Assembly (NCBI GenBank): GCA_030824515.1
Contig: JAVBXN010000019.1
Span: 1-64,000, forward strand
Source: Pelobacter sp.
GTDB lineage: Bacteria > Desulfobacterota > Desulfuromonadia > Geobacterales > Pseudopelobacteraceae
Direction: 5' to 3'
Length of the DNA: 64,000 nt
Shown here piece after piece: positions 8,891-19,415 of this stretch; position 1 is the first letter of the stretch; each line of letters begins with the position of its first letter. The position numbers and the translations under genes are program-made. The notes under the pieces were generated by a model. That model searched no databases, had not been told where the DNA came from, and saw only the letters and a program-made list of their open reading frames with translations.

Positions 8891-9883
8891 TCAGACTATG
8901 CCACAAATAGTCATTGTCAGGCCATGCAGCAGCGTGTATGGCTGGCCACCGGATTTTGATTCGATGTCGCACCGGTAAAACTCGTTGAAGATATTTCTCA
9001 ATTCACTCCGCGAAAAGTTGCGGGCCTGCTGTACCGTCTCTCCCAAAAAAAACGAATGAATGTTAAGCTCTTTGCCGATATCGGCCTGGGGCATTTTCTT
9101 GTCCATCAACTCCCTGACTCTCCATAGCTGACGAAAGTGGCGTGTCAACGCGCCAATCAGCATGGGGGCCTCTTCACCATTCAGAAAAAGCGCATCCAGA
9201 CTTTTGATAGAGTTGGGCAAATCACGCAATCCCAGGTATTTTGCAAGCTCAAAAGCGCTAAAGGCCTTGCTGCTGCTGGACATGGTGCGTACATCATCGA
9301 TTGTTATGCGGGGTTTCGTACCGGCGTAGACCACCAGTTTCTCGATCTGGGACGACAGTTCCTGGAGGTTGTTTCCGATCAGGTGCGATAACAGCTCAGC
9401 GGCAGCGGAATCGATCGGTTTCCCATGGACGCTGGCTTCGCCTTGTATGAAACCGGCCAGTTTATTGTCATAAAGTCGTTTATACTCAATTAGTTCTCCA
9501 TGCTTCTTCAACTCAAGAAAGAACTTTTTCCGCTGGTCAATTTTGCTGCCGGTCAATATCAAACATGTACCAGCGGCCGGATTCTTGATGTAGGGCAACA
9601 GAACTTCAAGCGCATCGGCCTTTAAAAGTTCGGCCCGTTTGACCAGCACGGCCCTGCGGTCCGCGAACATCGGCAATGTCTGGGCGGCATCGAGGATATC
9701 CACACCCTTTGATTCGTTTCCGAAGAATACGTTGAGGTTGAAATCCTTGAGCGAATGGTCGATGGCCCGCTCCAGCAGCATGCGCACTGCCCGCTCCACC
9801 AGAAACGGCTCTTCTCCGTACAGATAGCATACGGTTGGAAGATGCCCTTTTTTAAGCGATGTTTCAAATTCCAGTGGAGTCAT
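8891..9883 (-). CDS. holA: DNA polymerase III delta subunit
   Basis: Clamp-loader subunit that opens the beta sliding clamp during replication; 330 residues, usual size. The N-terminus TVCYLYGEEPFLVERAV is the typical HolA start, followed by the AAA+-like fold and the C-terminal collar domain (MLIGALTRHFRQLWRVREL). Delta lacks a functional nucleotide-binding site, and no Walker A motif is seen here either. It starts two bases after the lptE stop, so leuS-lptE-holA is one tight operon. The family match is clear throughout. Confidence 0.93.
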   Translation of the reverse strand: MTPLEFETSLKKGHLPTVCYLYGEEPFLVERAVRMLLERAIDHSLKDFNLNVFFGNESKGVDILDAAQTLPMFADRRAVLVKRAELLKADALEVLLPYIKNPAAGTCLILTGSKIDQRKKFFLELKKHGELIEYKRLYDNKLAGFIQGEASVHGKPIDSAAAELLSHLIGNNLQELSSQIEKLVVYAGTKPRITIDDVRTMSSSSKAFSAFELAKYLGLRDLPNSIKSLDALFLNGEEAPMLIGALTRHFRQLWRVRELMDKKMPQADIGKELNIHSFFLGETVQQARNFSRSELRNIFNEFYRCDIESKSGGQPYTLLHGLTMTICGIV

Positions 9884-9885
9884 AA

Positions 9886-10410
9886 TCAGAAATTCTGCTC
9901 GACAGCAGAAACAAACTTTCCGGCGATGAGACGTGCCGCGGAATCAAGTGCGCTTTCCTCGGCGTTACGCTGCAGAGCGAGATTGTCATTGGTCGGATAT
10001 GTCTTGGATGCCTGCAGCATACCTTTCCAGAGCGGCGCCGCTTCTCCCCGTCGGTACAGTTCAAGCTCAACGTCCACCGTCAGTCGGATTTCGCGGGCTC
10101 TGTCCGCGGCGCTGTATGAAACCACCTTGGTGGAATACGACACGAGCCGGCCTTTTATAAAAAGATCGGCCGATGCCTCGCTATCCGCCGCCACCAGGCC
10201 TCTGAGCGCATGGCTTTCATCGTACAAGGCGCGTCGCAACACTGTCTGGGCGGTCGGGCTGACGCTCTCGTTGCCGATGAACGGCACCCATATTTTCTGA
10301 CCGGTGACAAGGCGATCCGAAGCAGAGTTGGTCAACTGATAGCCGCAACCGGCCAAAGCCCATACCAGGGCCGGGAGCAGCAGCAGACGGAAATACGCTC
10401 TGAATGCCAT
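9886..10410 (-). CDS. lptE: LPS-assembly lipoprotein LptE
   Basis: Outer-membrane lipoprotein that plugs and assembles the LptD pore for lipopolysaccharide export. It is 174 residues from the ATG at 10410. The N-terminus is a lipoprotein signal (RLLLLPALVWALAGC) with the lipidated Cys at position 22, followed by the GYQL typical of LptE. The frame is open further upstream, but that part overlaps leuS and has no signal. The start lies four bases after the leuS stop. The family is poorly conserved, so the call rests on signal, GYQL, length and the leuS-lptE-holA order. Confidence 0.85.
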   Translation of the reverse strand: MAFRAYFRLLLLPALVWALAGCGYQLTNSASDRLVTGQKIWVPFIGNESVSPTAQTVLRRALYDESHALRGLVAADSEASADLFIKGRLVSYSTKVVSYSAADRAREIRLTVDVELELYRRGEAAPLWKGMLQASKTYPTNDNLALQRNAEESALDSAARLIAGKFVSAVEQNF

Positions 10411-10414
10411 CGCC

Positions 10415-12886
10415 CTACCCCACCACAATGTTGACAAGCTTGCCCGGCACATAGATGACCTTGCGAACCGTCTTGCCTTCCGTGAACAGCAGCACTTTCT
10501 CATCTGCCAGGGCAAGCGCCTTAAGCTCTTCCTCGCCGGTACCGGCGGCAACCGTGACTTTCGAGCGCAGTTTGCCGTTGACCTGAACTACTACCAGCAG
10601 CTCTTCATCAACGACGGCGTCCCGGTCGTACTCGGGCCAGGCTGTACCTGACAGCGGCACGCTATTACCCATGTTCTGCCACAACTCCTCGGTAATATGT
10701 GGCACGAACGGCGCCATCAGCAAAACCACGCTCTCGAGAGCCTCTTTCATTACCGCGGAAGAGCGGGACGCTGATTGTTCGTAGGATTGAAGTGTATTGA
10801 GCAGCTCCATTACCGATGCGATGGCGGTATTGAAGTGGAAACGCTCTTCAACATCTTCGGTCACCTTTCTGATGGTTTTATGAACCGCCCGCCGCAAACT
10901 CCTCTCGTCCGGAGAAAGGGAGGCGACATCCACCCGGCCAGCTCCTCTGATGGCGTCGAGGTGCTCGTGCACCAGCTTCCAGATGCGGTTGAGAAATCGG
11001 AAAGATCCATCCACTCCCTGATCGTTCCAGTCCAGATCCTTTTCCGGCGGAGCCGCGAACAGGGAGAACATCCGGGCCGTATCGGCGCCGTACTTTGTGA
11101 TAAGCGCATCCGGATCGACGACATTTCCCTTGGACTTGCTCATCTTGGCCCCGTCCTTGATCACCATCCCCTGGGTCAGCAGGTTGATGAAAGGCTCGTC
11201 GGCAGCGGTATGCCCCAGGTCACGCAGCACCTTTGTAAAGAAACGGGCATAGAGCAGATGTAGCACGGCATGTTCGATACCGCCGATATACTGGTCCACG
11301 GACATCCAGTGGTCAACCCGATCACGGTCGAGGATTCCGTCCTTGAAATCCGGGCAGCAGTATCTAAGGAAATACCAGGAGGACTGCACGAAGGTGTCCA
11401 TCGTATCGGTCTCGCGGCGCGCAGCTTTCCCGCATTTCGGACAGGAACAATTGACGAAGGAATCCATCCGCGCCAGAGGGCTGCCGCCTTCACCGGTGAA
11501 TGCGACATCTTTGGGCAGTACCACCGGAAGGTCTTTTTCCGGCACCGGGACCACCCCGCAGCTGTCACAGTAGATCACCGGAATCGGATTGCCCCAGTAA
11601 CGCTGACGTGAAATGCCCCAGTCCCGCAGACGGTAATTGACCGTTTTTGAGCCATGGCCCTCGGCCTGCAGAAAATCGGCTATGGCTTCCTTGGCCGAAT
11701 CGCTCTGCATGCCGTCGAACTGTCCCGAATTTACCATTATGCCGACTTCGGTAAAAGCCTGCTGCATGGAAGCCGGATCCAGCGCGGTGTCAGGCGGCTG
11801 AATTACAACCTTGAGCGGCAGGTCGTATTTCTTTGCAAACTCGAAATCCCTCTGGTCATGGGTCGGCACGGCCATAACAGCACCGGTGCCATAATCCATC
11901 AGCACAAAGTTGGCCAGAAAAATCGGCATTCTCGCCTTTGTCAGGGGATTGATACAGTAGGAACCGGTAAACACGCCCTCTTTTTCGAAGTCATCGGCGG
12001 TACGTTTGATCCGGTCGGTTTTCTTGATTTTATCGATAAATGCGGATACCGCCTCGACCTGCTCCGGAGTGGCAAGTTCGGTTGCCAGGGTATGTTCCGG
12101 CGCCAGCGACATGAAGGTCGCTCCAAAGACCGTGTCCTGCCGTGTAGTGAATACCCGGATCGCTCCCGGGCTGTTTTCAATCGGAAAATCAATCTCGCAG
12201 CCGAAACTCTTGCCAATCCAGTTGCGCTGCATGACCAGAACCCTCTCAGGCCAACCCGGAAGCTTGAAAGTGTTCTCCAGCAGTTCCTCGGCATAATCGG
12301 TGATCCTGAAAAACCACTGGTCCAGCTCTTTCAGGTTTACTTCGCTGTCGCAGCGCCAGCAACCGCCGTCCTCAACCTGCTCGTTGGCCAGAACCGTTTC
12401 ACACTTGGGGCACCAGTTGACAAATGAGGTTTTCTTGTAGGCCAGTCCACGGGAATACATCTCAAGAAAGATCTTTTGCTCCCAGCGATAGTAATCAAGA
12501 TCACAGGTCGCCAGTTCGCGCTCCCAGTCATAGGAAAGACCCATTTTTTTGAGCTGTTTGCGCATATAGTCGATGTTTTCATAAGTCCATGTAGCCGGGT
12601 GGCTCTTGTTCTGGATCGCCGCGTTTTCCGCCGGCATTCCAAAGGCGTCCCACCCCATCGGATGCAGGACATTGAAACCTCTCATCCGCTTGAAACGTCC
12701 GATAACATCACCGATTGAATAGTTTCTGACGTGGCCCATATGGATACGGCCGGACGGATATGGAAACATCTCCAGCAGGTAATATTTCTCTTTATTCTTA
12801 TCTTCCCTGGCCTTGAAGGTTTTTTCGTTCTCCCAGTTCATCTGCCATTTCTGTTCAATATCTTTAGGCGAGTACTTCTCTTCCAC
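10415..12886 (-). CDS. leuS: Leucyl-tRNA synthetase
   Basis: Class I aminoacyl-tRNA synthetase charging tRNA-Leu; 823 residues, usual for bacteria. The HIGH signature appears as HMGH in [14 protein letters not shown] and the KMSKS signature as [15 protein letters not shown] zinc-binding region ([12 protein letters not shown]), the large editing domain and a C-terminal domain ending [14 protein letters not shown] are present. The ribosome site is AGAAAGGA. It stands 36 bases downstream of the 27-haem cytochrome gene with no terminator between them, so some transcripts may run from the cytochrome into leuS. Confidence 0.98.
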   Translation of the reverse strand: MEEKYSPKDIEQKWQMNWENEKTFKAREDKNKEKYYLLEMFPYPSGRIHMGHVRNYSIGDVIGRFKRMRGFNVLHPMGWDAFGMPAENAAIQNKSHPATWTYENIDYMRKQLKKMGLSYDWERELATCDLDYYRWEQKIFLEMYSRGLAYKKTSFVNWCPKCETVLANEQVEDGGCWRCDSEVNLKELDQWFFRITDYAEELLENTFKLPGWPERVLVMQRNWIGKSFGCEIDFPIENSPGAIRVFTTRQDTVFGATFMSLAPEHTLATELATPEQVEAVSAFIDKIKKTDRIKRTADDFEKEGVFTGSYCINPLTKARMPIFLANFVLMDYGTGAVMAVPTHDQRDFEFAKKYDLPLKVVIQPPDTALDPASMQQAFTEVGIMVNSGQFDGMQSDSAKEAIADFLQAEGHGSKTVNYRLRDWGISRQRYWGNPIPVIYCDSCGVVPVPEKDLPVVLPKDVAFTGEGGSPLARMDSFVNCSCPKCGKAARRETDTMDTFVQSSWYFLRYCCPDFKDGILDRDRVDHWMSVDQYIGGIEHAVLHLLYARFFTKVLRDLGHTAADEPFINLLTQGMVIKDGAKMSKSKGNVVDPDALITKYGADTARMFSLFAAPPEKDLDWNDQGVDGSFRFLNRIWKLVHEHLDAIRGAGRVDVASLSPDERSLRRAVHKTIRKVTEDVEERFHFNTAIASVMELLNTLQSYEQSASRSSAVMKEALESVVLLMAPFVPHITEELWQNMGNSVPLSGTAWPEYDRDAVVDEELLVVVQVNGKLRSKVTVAAGTGEEELKALALADEKVLLFTEGKTVRKVIYVPGKLVNIVVG

Positions 12887-12922
12887 GGCGTATTCCTTTC
12901 TCTACGGTTTAATATTAAGTTT

Positions 12923-15082
12923 CTATTGCATTTGCTGGGGACGCCAATCGGATTCTTTCTGGTGACAACGCTCACAGGCGGCCGGATCCTTGACACTGAA
13001 TGCCATGCTGAACCCGTGACAAACGCCGCAGAATTTACCCTGATCCATCTCTTTCATAACCCAGCGTTTATCGGAATTTCCGGAGGGGACTACGTTGTAA
13101 TGACAATCAATGCAAACATACCCCTTTTCCGAATGCGGTTTATGGCTGAACTCCACATTTCCGGTATTGGGTGAAAGTTCGTAGCGAATCGTCCTGGGAT
13201 TGGACGGATGACATTTCTGGCAATTGGACTTGACTCCAAAAGCGGTGCTGTCGTCATGACAACTGCCACAGGATTTGCCCTGTTCCATCTGGTTCATGCT
13301 GAAACGTTTATTACCAGGTCCGGGGGTATAGAGAGCCGGATGGCAATCCTTGCAACCGTAGGCGGCGATATGCGGGGTATGGCTGAACACCGCGCTGCCG
13401 GGACGGAAGTTGATCTGTTTCACAACATGGCACTTCTGACAGTCAGCCTTGACTCCAAAGGCCGTCTTGCCGTCGTGACATGTGCCGCAAGAGCTTCCCG
13501 CTTCCATGGAAGCCATGCTGTTACGCTTGCTTGATTTTCCGGCAATGAATATGCCGTTATGGCATTCGGTGCATTTGAACAAGGGTGTATGCACGGCATG
13601 TCCAAAGGTGGTATCCCCGGTTTCTTTAACCTTGAATGTAACATCTACAGTGGATTTATGACACTTCTCGCAATCACCCTTGACACTGAACACGGTGGAG
13701 CCGTCATGGCAGCTCCCGCATGATGCGCCCTTTTCCATCTGGGCCATGGTTACGCGGCTATTGTCAGGTCCGGCATTATAGGGCTGGTTATGGCAATCGT
13801 TGCAGGAGTAAACCGTCAAATGCCGATCATGGTTGAAACGGGCGTCGTGCGAAAACAGTATTTCTTTAACCGTATGACATTTACCGCATTGTTTGACACC
13901 AAAAGCGGTTTTGCCGTCATGGCACGCGCCGCAAGACATGCCTTTATCCATATCGGCCATGCTGAAACGTCTTGAAGAGCTTCCGGAACCAACTATTCCG
14001 TTGTGACAATCACCGCAAGCAAACAGAGAGCGGTGCCTGGTGTGGTTAAATGACACCTTCCCGGCGTTTTTTATGGAAAACATCACATCAGCAGGATTTC
14101 CGAGGTGGCATTTGTCACAACTTCCGGTAACTCCGAATGCACTTTTTTTATCGTGACAAGTCCCACAGGATTTGCCCTTCTCCATGTCCTGCATCGTAAA
14201 ACGTGTGCTGCGTGCTCCACCGACAAAGATCGCACTATGGCATTCTTCACACTTGAAAAAACCGAGGTGCGAAGTATGGCTGAAATTGGCATTAAACGCC
14301 TTAAAAGAAATATTCTTCACATTCTTATGACATTTCTGACAGTCGCTTTTGACGGAAAAGGCATTTTTACCATCGTGACATGCGCCACAGGATTTCCCTT
14401 TTTCCATATCAAGCATCGTCTGACTTACCCTGTTTGGTCCGGGTACAAAAAGCTTGTTGTGACAATCCGAACAGGAAAACGACATGTCAAGATGCACTTT
14501 GTGACCGAAAACCGAACCTCCGGCCAGCGTAATGTCCCCAACCAGATGGCATTTGACACAGTCACCCTTGACCGAGAATGCTGTCTTACCTTCATGACAG
14601 CTTCCACAGGACTTGCCCTGCTCCATCTGCAACATCGAGAAATGAGGATTACTCCGGTTGGTCTTGAACAATCCGTCATGACAATCAGCGCAACTGTACA
14701 TGCCCAGGTGTTTTTTATGACTGAATACAAGTGATCCGAAATCAGGGATCGTAATCGTTACCGCATCAACCGGATGACAAGTGGAGCAACTGCTGAGTTG
14801 TGGCGTGCGGGGATTGCTTTTATTGTGGCAGGCGCCGCATGACTTGCCTTTTTCCATCTCGGCCATAGTCACCACGGCGTTGTTTTTACGTATAATATGA
14901 TAGATGCTGTTATGGCAGGCGGAACAGTTTTTACCAGTATGACGAAGGTGGTTTTCGTGTTCAAACGGCACCTTACCGGCGTTAGTCGAGTTTAAATACA
15001 AGGTCTTCATGAAATCCGCATGCAGGCAAGCCGGAGCTGTCAGCAGGATTCCAAGCACGACCAGAATTATTGACAAGTTCAT
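12923..15082 (-). CDS. 27-haem c-type cytochrome built from nine triheme c7-like modules
   Basis: Exported multihaem electron carrier of 719 residues with a Sec signal peptide (IILVVLGILLTAPACLHA). I count 27 CXXCH motifs in nine repeats of about 75 residues. Each repeat has the pattern F-H-H, C..CH, then MEKGKSCG.CH, then AF.VK..C.KCH, which is the triheme cytochrome c7 (PpcA-like) arrangement. Such concatenated c7 proteins are known in Geobacter, where a dodecaheme version forms a long rod with a continuous haem chain. This one is more than twice that size. Likely location is the periplasm, as a wire spanning it; an outer-surface location is possible. The gene lies 39 bases after cheB, behind an intrinsic terminator, and just before leuS. 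Confidence 0.95.
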   Translation of the reverse strand: MNLSIILVVLGILLTAPACLHADFMKTLYLNSTNAGKVPFEHENHLRHTGKNCSACHNSIYHIIRKNNAVVTMAEMEKGKSCGACHNKSNPRTPQLSSCSTCHPVDAVTITIPDFGSLVFSHKKHLGMYSCADCHDGLFKTNRSNPHFSMLQMEQGKSCGSCHEGKTAFSVKGDCVKCHLVGDITLAGGSVFGHKVHLDMSFSCSDCHNKLFVPGPNRVSQTMLDMEKGKSCGACHDGKNAFSVKSDCQKCHKNVKNISFKAFNANFSHTSHLGFFKCEECHSAIFVGGARSTRFTMQDMEKGKSCGTCHDKKSAFGVTGSCDKCHLGNPADVMFSIKNAGKVSFNHTRHRSLFACGDCHNGIVGSGSSSRRFSMADMDKGMSCGACHDGKTAFGVKQCGKCHTVKEILFSHDARFNHDRHLTVYSCNDCHNQPYNAGPDNSRVTMAQMEKGASCGSCHDGSTVFSVKGDCEKCHKSTVDVTFKVKETGDTTFGHAVHTPLFKCTECHNGIFIAGKSSKRNSMASMEAGSSCGTCHDGKTAFGVKADCQKCHVVKQINFRPGSAVFSHTPHIAAYGCKDCHPALYTPGPGNKRFSMNQMEQGKSCGSCHDDSTAFGVKSNCQKCHPSNPRTIRYELSPNTGNVEFSHKPHSEKGYVCIDCHYNVVPSGNSDKRWVMKEMDQGKFCGVCHGFSMAFSVKDPAACERCHQKESDWRPQQMQ

Positions 15083-15104
15083 CCCTAAACCTTTCCAAAC
15101 ACAA

Positions 15105-15127
15105 AAAGAGCCTGAACAAAATCAGGC
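15105..15127 (-). terminator. Intrinsic terminator overlapping the cheB stop codon
   Basis: On the minus strand the stem GCCTGA-TTTTGT-TCAGGC is followed by TCTTTTTGTG. The first arm contains the cheB TGA stop. It would end the chemosensory operon just before the 27-haem cytochrome, or act as an attenuator between them. Confidence 0.7.
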
Positions 15128-16189
15128 AAATCCACCATGCATAATGATTTCACTTGAGACGCGCTGTAACGGTACTACACGGTCAACAACGCCGGTGGCA
15201 ACCGCTTCGCGCGGCATCCCGTAAACAACCGCGCTCTCTTCCGACTCTGCTATCACATAACCGCCGTTTTTCTTGATCGCGCAAACTCCACGACTGCCAT
15301 CATTACCCATCCCGGTCAGAATTACAGCCGCCACCCGTTTTCTATAGATACCGGAGCAGGATTCCAGCATCACATCAACCGAAGGCACATAACGGTCTTC
15401 GTCTGACGGATTCACAATTCGCGCCGTTACCTGGCCTCCGACAACTTCAAAGATCATATTTTTGCCGCCAGGAGCAATCAGAACCCTTCCCGGAAGAACA
15501 AGGTCACCATCAGCCGCTTCCTTTACATCAAACAGCGAACTCCTGTTGAGGCGGTCGGCAAACGCCCTGGTAAATCCGGAAGGCATGTGCTGGGACACAA
15601 CGATGGAAAATGGATATTTATGCTTGAATGCGGAAAATATCTGCTGAAGCGCTGGCGGTCCGCCTGTTGATGAGCCTATCGCCACAATATCTATGGTTTG
15701 GCTTTTTACCATGGGGATTACACCGGTATGAGATACGTTCACCACCGGTGGTTCAGGCTCTGCAAAAGACCTGGTGCGCAACGCCCCGCCCGGCTTCCAG
15801 GACACCATCTGAAGCACTTTCTTCTGCAGATCCTCCTTGATTGAAAGCAGGTCAATCGAAGCGGTACCGCTCGGTTTGGCTACAAAGTCAAGTGCACCCA
15901 GCTCCAATGCCTTAAAAACCTTGTCGGCTTCGCTCAATGCGCTCACTACAATAACAGGAAGAGAAAAACGGGTGGTCAGGATTCGCAAAAGCGTGAAACC
16001 ATCCATCTTGGGCATTTCAAGATCCAGGGTAATCAGGTCCGGTTTGAGAGCAATTACCTTCTGAATCCCTTCCTCGCCGTTTGTTGCATATCCTACGACC
16101 TCTATGGCCGGCATGTCTTCGAGCATTTTGGTAATGCTGCGCCTGCTGAACGCGGAATCATCAACAACAACTACTCTGACTCTTTTCAT
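15122..16189 (-). CDS. cheB: CheB protein-glutamate methylesterase/deamidase
   Basis: Adaptation enzyme that removes methyl groups from chemoreceptors when phosphorylated by CheA; 355 residues, normal. The receiver domain (1-120) has D10/D11, acceptor D56 in ITLDLEMP and the lysine of FVAKP. The esterase domain has the serine of [10 protein letters not shown], the histidine of [10 protein letters not shown] and the aspartate of GMGNDGS, so the catalytic triad is complete. It overlaps cheR by four bases (ATGA) and is the last gene of the chemosensory operon. The stop codon lies inside a terminator hairpin. Confidence 0.97.
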   Translation of the reverse strand: MKRVRVVVVDDSAFSRRSITKMLEDMPAIEVVGYATNGEEGIQKVIALKPDLITLDLEMPKMDGFTLLRILTTRFSLPVIVVSALSEADKVFKALELGALDFVAKPSGTASIDLLSIKEDLQKKVLQMVSWKPGGALRTRSFAEPEPPVVNVSHTGVIPMVKSQTIDIVAIGSSTGGPPALQQIFSAFKHKYPFSIVVSQHMPSGFTRAFADRLNRSSLFDVKEAADGDLVLPGRVLIAPGGKNMIFEVVGGQVTARIVNPSDEDRYVPSVDVMLESCSGIYRKRVAAVILTGMGNDGSRGVCAIKKNGGYVIAESEESAVVYGMPREAVATGVVDRVVPLQRVSSEIIMHGGFA

Positions 16190-17064
16190 AGGGCGCCCCC
16201 GGAAAATACACGATCCGGCTTTTGATAAATCATGTCGTTTTTAAAATGCCGCAACGTAAAGAGCGTCGTAACATTCATCAATGATTCCGAATGCCCAAGA
16301 AGCAGAAAACCTCCGTCGTACAATGCATTGTGGAAGGACTCAACAACCCGTTTTTTGGCAGCCCGGTCGAAATAGATGATCACATTACGACAGAAGATGA
16401 TATCCATCTTGCCGAGCATGTTCATGCGACCGGTATCGAATAAATTGAGATGACTGATTGTAACCAGTTTACGGATTGAATCATTTACTTTGTAACCGTC
16501 TTCCTGGGGTATGAAGAAACTCCGCAGGTAATGGTCTTCCGTGGTACGGAAAGATGCCTTGCCGTAGACGGCGCGCCTGGCGTGCTGCAGAACTCTTTGA
16601 CTTATATCCGTGCCGATAATTTCAATATTCCAACCCCTGAGCTCCGGAATACTGCTCAGCAACATCGCGATTGTATATGGTTCTTCACCGGTTGAGCACC
16701 CGGCGCTCCAGATGCGCAGCGAACGATTGCCCCTGGAACCCTTGATTTTTATTATTTCGGGTATGATCTCATCCGTGAAAGCCTTCAGTTGAAATGATTC
16801 TCGGAAAAAATAGGTTTCATTTGTTGTTAGTACATCCATAATATCCATCAGTTCCTGATCTTTATTACGGTTGTACTTTAAATAGTGATAATAGTCGTAA
16901 AATGACAGGAGATTTAGATCGGTCAAGCGTCCGGAAAGACGTTTTTCCAGAATATATTTGGAGTCGGAATCGAAATAGATGCCGCAGTGACCATAGATAC
17001 AATCACGGAGCAGGCAAAATTCGTCATCGGACATCGCGTGTCCAGTTGAAAAGTTAAAAGACAT
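16186..17064 (-). CDS. cheR: CheR chemoreceptor methyltransferase
   Basis: S-adenosylmethionine-dependent methyltransferase that methylates receptor glutamates; 292 residues from the ATG at 17064. The signature NETYFFRE, the cofactor-binding segment [16 protein letters not shown] and FCRNVIIYF are all intact. The longer open frame to 17127 runs into the HEAT-repeat gene, so the start seven bases after that gene's stop is preferred. It overlaps cheB by four bases, consistent with translational coupling of the methylation and demethylation enzymes. Confidence 0.96.
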   Translation of the reverse strand: MSFNFSTGHAMSDDEFCLLRDCIYGHCGIYFDSDSKYILEKRLSGRLTDLNLLSFYDYYHYLKYNRNKDQELMDIMDVLTTNETYFFRESFQLKAFTDEIIPEIIKIKGSRGNRSLRIWSAGCSTGEEPYTIAMLLSSIPELRGWNIEIIGTDISQRVLQHARRAVYGKASFRTTEDHYLRSFFIPQEDGYKVNDSIRKLVTISHLNLFDTGRMNMLGKMDIIFCRNVIIYFDRAAKKRVVESFHNALYDGGFLLLGHSESLMNVTTLFTLRHFKNDMIYQKPDRVFSGGAL

Positions 17065-17071
17065 GGATACC

Positions 17072-18898
17072 CTAATTAATTTTTGTATTACAGATTTCCA
17101 GAGACTTGCGGGCCTGGCGCACAACATCGGGATCTTTGTTTTCCAGCGCTTGCTGAATGAAGCTGCGAGCTTCAGGAGTGCGGATTGACTCCAGCAACTG
17201 TAGGCATGTAATCAGCAGCAAACCTTCGACATGTCCGCCAAGTCGCTTGACTATCGCCATGATACTTTCCGGAGCAATCATATTGATTGCTTTCATGGCG
17301 GCGCACTGTACCCAGACATCCTCATCTTCAAGAGCATTTTCCAAATCCTCGATAGCACTCTTTTCCTTCATCAGACCCAACGCATCGGCCGCCGCTATGC
17401 GAACATCCGGATATTCATCAGCCAGAGCCATTTTCAGCACCTGGCAAGCTGTTCCGGCATGCAGTGTTCCGATCGATGACACCGCAGCCCTGCGCACCTG
17501 GGGATCTTCATCATTGACCAGCAGCAGCAACCTTTCATTTTCGCCCAGAGAAGCAAGCAGAAGCGATGCGTAGCGGCGATGGTTTGTCAATTCAGAGTCA
17601 CTCAAACTACGGGAAATGCCCAGAACCGTTTCACGGTCGAGTAAAGCAAACACCTGCAGGCTTGCAACAGCGGCGGAGCAGACATCCTGACTTGCATCAT
17701 CGATCAGTTCCACCAGATCGGGTATCGATGAAATCAGACCCAACTTGCCAACGGTAACCGCAGCAGCTTTCCTGACACTGGGATAGCTGTCCCTTAAAGC
17801 ACTTTTAACCATATCACCGTATGTGGCATAACCACACTCACCAACCAGCACACATAGGGCGGCACGTGCATTTTCATCAGAGGTGGAATAGCGGGCAACA
17901 ATCTCGGCCACACCTTCCTGACCAAAGCACTTTAGCGACAATAGTGCAGTTCCTGCAAAACGGTCAACAACAAATGATTCAATAAGCAGTGGAACAAATC
18001 TGATATCTCCTGTGACCTGACTGCACCAGATCAGAGCATCAATAAGCACAGCATCACGGCTGTCAAACAGTTCCAGCAGGCCGGGAACGACGTCGCCACC
18101 CTTCATGCCCCTAAAGTGCTCCGAGATTAATTTACGATCTTCATGGGAGGCGCGGTTGTTGATTCTGAAAAGGGCTTTAATAGCTGCAGCGCGAGCGCTT
18201 TTTTGCCGGCATGACAAACCGCGGACCAGAAATAATACGGAGTTTACATCGGAAGTATTGCCCAGATAGTCATAAACAGCTTTGCGGAGAATATCCTGAT
18301 CCGCAAGCTGAAGAATTTCATCCGGCACAGATCCGCTTGGGGCAAGTTTCCCCAGTGCCTCAAGGGCGCTGAACCTGAACAGAACCGATTCATTTGAGAC
18401 AATTGCGTTTACCAGTGCCGTTGTTACATTGGAGTCCCCCAGTGCGCCAAGATGTTCGGCGGCGGCTGATGCTACATTCACATCAGGGTCATTCAACGCA
18501 TTCAAAAGTGGCTGAACAAAGATCGGATCTCCAATGGCGCCCATCACATCAATTATAAACTTTCTGACATCGGTGTCCGCATCCTGAACCTTTTTGATCA
18601 ACGGAACAGCAACTGTGGAGCCAAGCCGGATAACAGCCTCAGCAGCGGAATTTCTCAAGCCGGCGTTTTCTTCATTTCTGAGAAGTTCAAGCAGTTTTTC
18701 GATTGATACTTCATCGGGTGCCGAGCCGATAAAAAGTTCAACCGCTTCCTTGCGAACTCGCCAGCTTGCATCACCCATTGCAGTTATGACAATGGCTAGA
18801 GAGTCATTCAAGGAAATACCCTTAAGCGATTTAAGCGCCGAACGTCGTATTTCCTCGTCTTCCGACAGAAGTGAGTTTTCAATTTCCTGAAGTTTCAT
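17072..18898 (-). CDS. HEAT-repeat protein of the chemosensory cluster
   Basis: 608 residues made almost wholly of HEAT/PBS-lyase-like alpha-helical repeats of about 31 residues, for example VRKFIIDVMGAIGDP, VRRAAVSSIGTLHAG, VRIAAADALGLMKEK. There is no signal peptide, membrane segment or catalytic motif. HEAT arrays are protein-binding scaffolds. Its place between cheW and cheR suggests an assembly or adaptor role in this signalling complex, but the partner is unknown. It starts 40 bases after the cheW stop and ends seven bases before cheR. HEAT proteins occur in some non-flagellar chemosensory clusters of related bacteria. Confidence 0.88.
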   Translation of the reverse strand: MKLQEIENSLLSEDEEIRRSALKSLKGISLNDSLAIVITAMGDASWRVRKEAVELFIGSAPDEVSIEKLLELLRNEENAGLRNSAAEAVIRLGSTVAVPLIKKVQDADTDVRKFIIDVMGAIGDPIFVQPLLNALNDPDVNVASAAAEHLGALGDSNVTTALVNAIVSNESVLFRFSALEALGKLAPSGSVPDEILQLADQDILRKAVYDYLGNTSDVNSVLFLVRGLSCRQKSARAAAIKALFRINNRASHEDRKLISEHFRGMKGGDVVPGLLELFDSRDAVLIDALIWCSQVTGDIRFVPLLIESFVVDRFAGTALLSLKCFGQEGVAEIVARYSTSDENARAALCVLVGECGYATYGDMVKSALRDSYPSVRKAAAVTVGKLGLISSIPDLVELIDDASQDVCSAAVASLQVFALLDRETVLGISRSLSDSELTNHRRYASLLLASLGENERLLLLVNDEDPQVRRAAVSSIGTLHAGTACQVLKMALADEYPDVRIAAADALGLMKEKSAIEDLENALEDEDVWVQCAAMKAINMIAPESIMAIVKRLGGHVEGLLLITCLQLLESIRTPEARSFIQQALENKDPDVVRQARKSLEICNTKIN

Positions 18899-18938
18899 AT
18901 GAAGGCAACTCCGAAGATATAGGGAATGGTTCCTGGTA

Positions 18939-19415
18939 TTATTTGGTAGACTTGCTTATATGATTAGAGAGAGGAAGATCACTTGAACCTAAAAGCGAAT
19001 CGACATTCAAAATCATAAAAACCCGCTCGCTTGAAAGGCAGACCCCGACCAGATATTCCATGCCGACATCGGATGACAGTAGAATTGGTGGTTTGATATC
19101 ACGGGCCGGAACTGTTATAACCTCCATCACGTCATCCACCATCAACGCAAGCATCTGTTTTGCAAGCGATACAATCAACAGCTTGCCGGTTTTGATGTGT
19201 TCCTCTGCGGGCATGGAGAAACGCTTGCGCATGTTCATCACCGGAATGACACTTCCGCGAAGGTTGATTACACCATCAAGAAGTTCGGAGGCACGCGGAA
19301 GGCTGGAGAGTTTCTGGGGAAGAAGTATTTCCCTGATCCGCATGATATCCACTGCGAAAAGTTTGTCCCCCAGACTGAAACATGCCAACTGGATGTCATT
19401 AACTTCACCTTCCAT
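18939..19415 (-). CDS. cheW: CheW-like coupling protein
   Basis: 158-residue CheW domain protein. The conserved core ELLDGVINLRGSVIPVMNMR and the strand KLFAVDIMRIREIL are clear. It overlaps the preceding receiver gene by 11 bases, so translation is probably coupled. It is one of two CheW proteins in this operon. Alternative cores with two couplers are common in chemosensory systems that control functions other than flagella, but no output gene is visible within the operon. Confidence 0.94.
   Translation of the reverse strand: MEGEVNDIQLACFSLGDKLFAVDIMRIREILLPQKLSSLPRASELLDGVINLRGSVIPVMNMRKRFSMPAEEHIKTGKLLIVSLAKQMLALMVDDVMEVITVPARDIKPPILLSSDVGMEYLVGVCLSSERVFMILNVDSLLGSSDLPLSNHISKSTK

Noticed and set aside
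12923-15082. Regular DNA repeats of about 225 bases suggesting a repeat array or CRISPR
   Set aside because: The periodicity is the coding repeat of nine triheme modules; units are diverged and in frame, with no short identical direct repeats.
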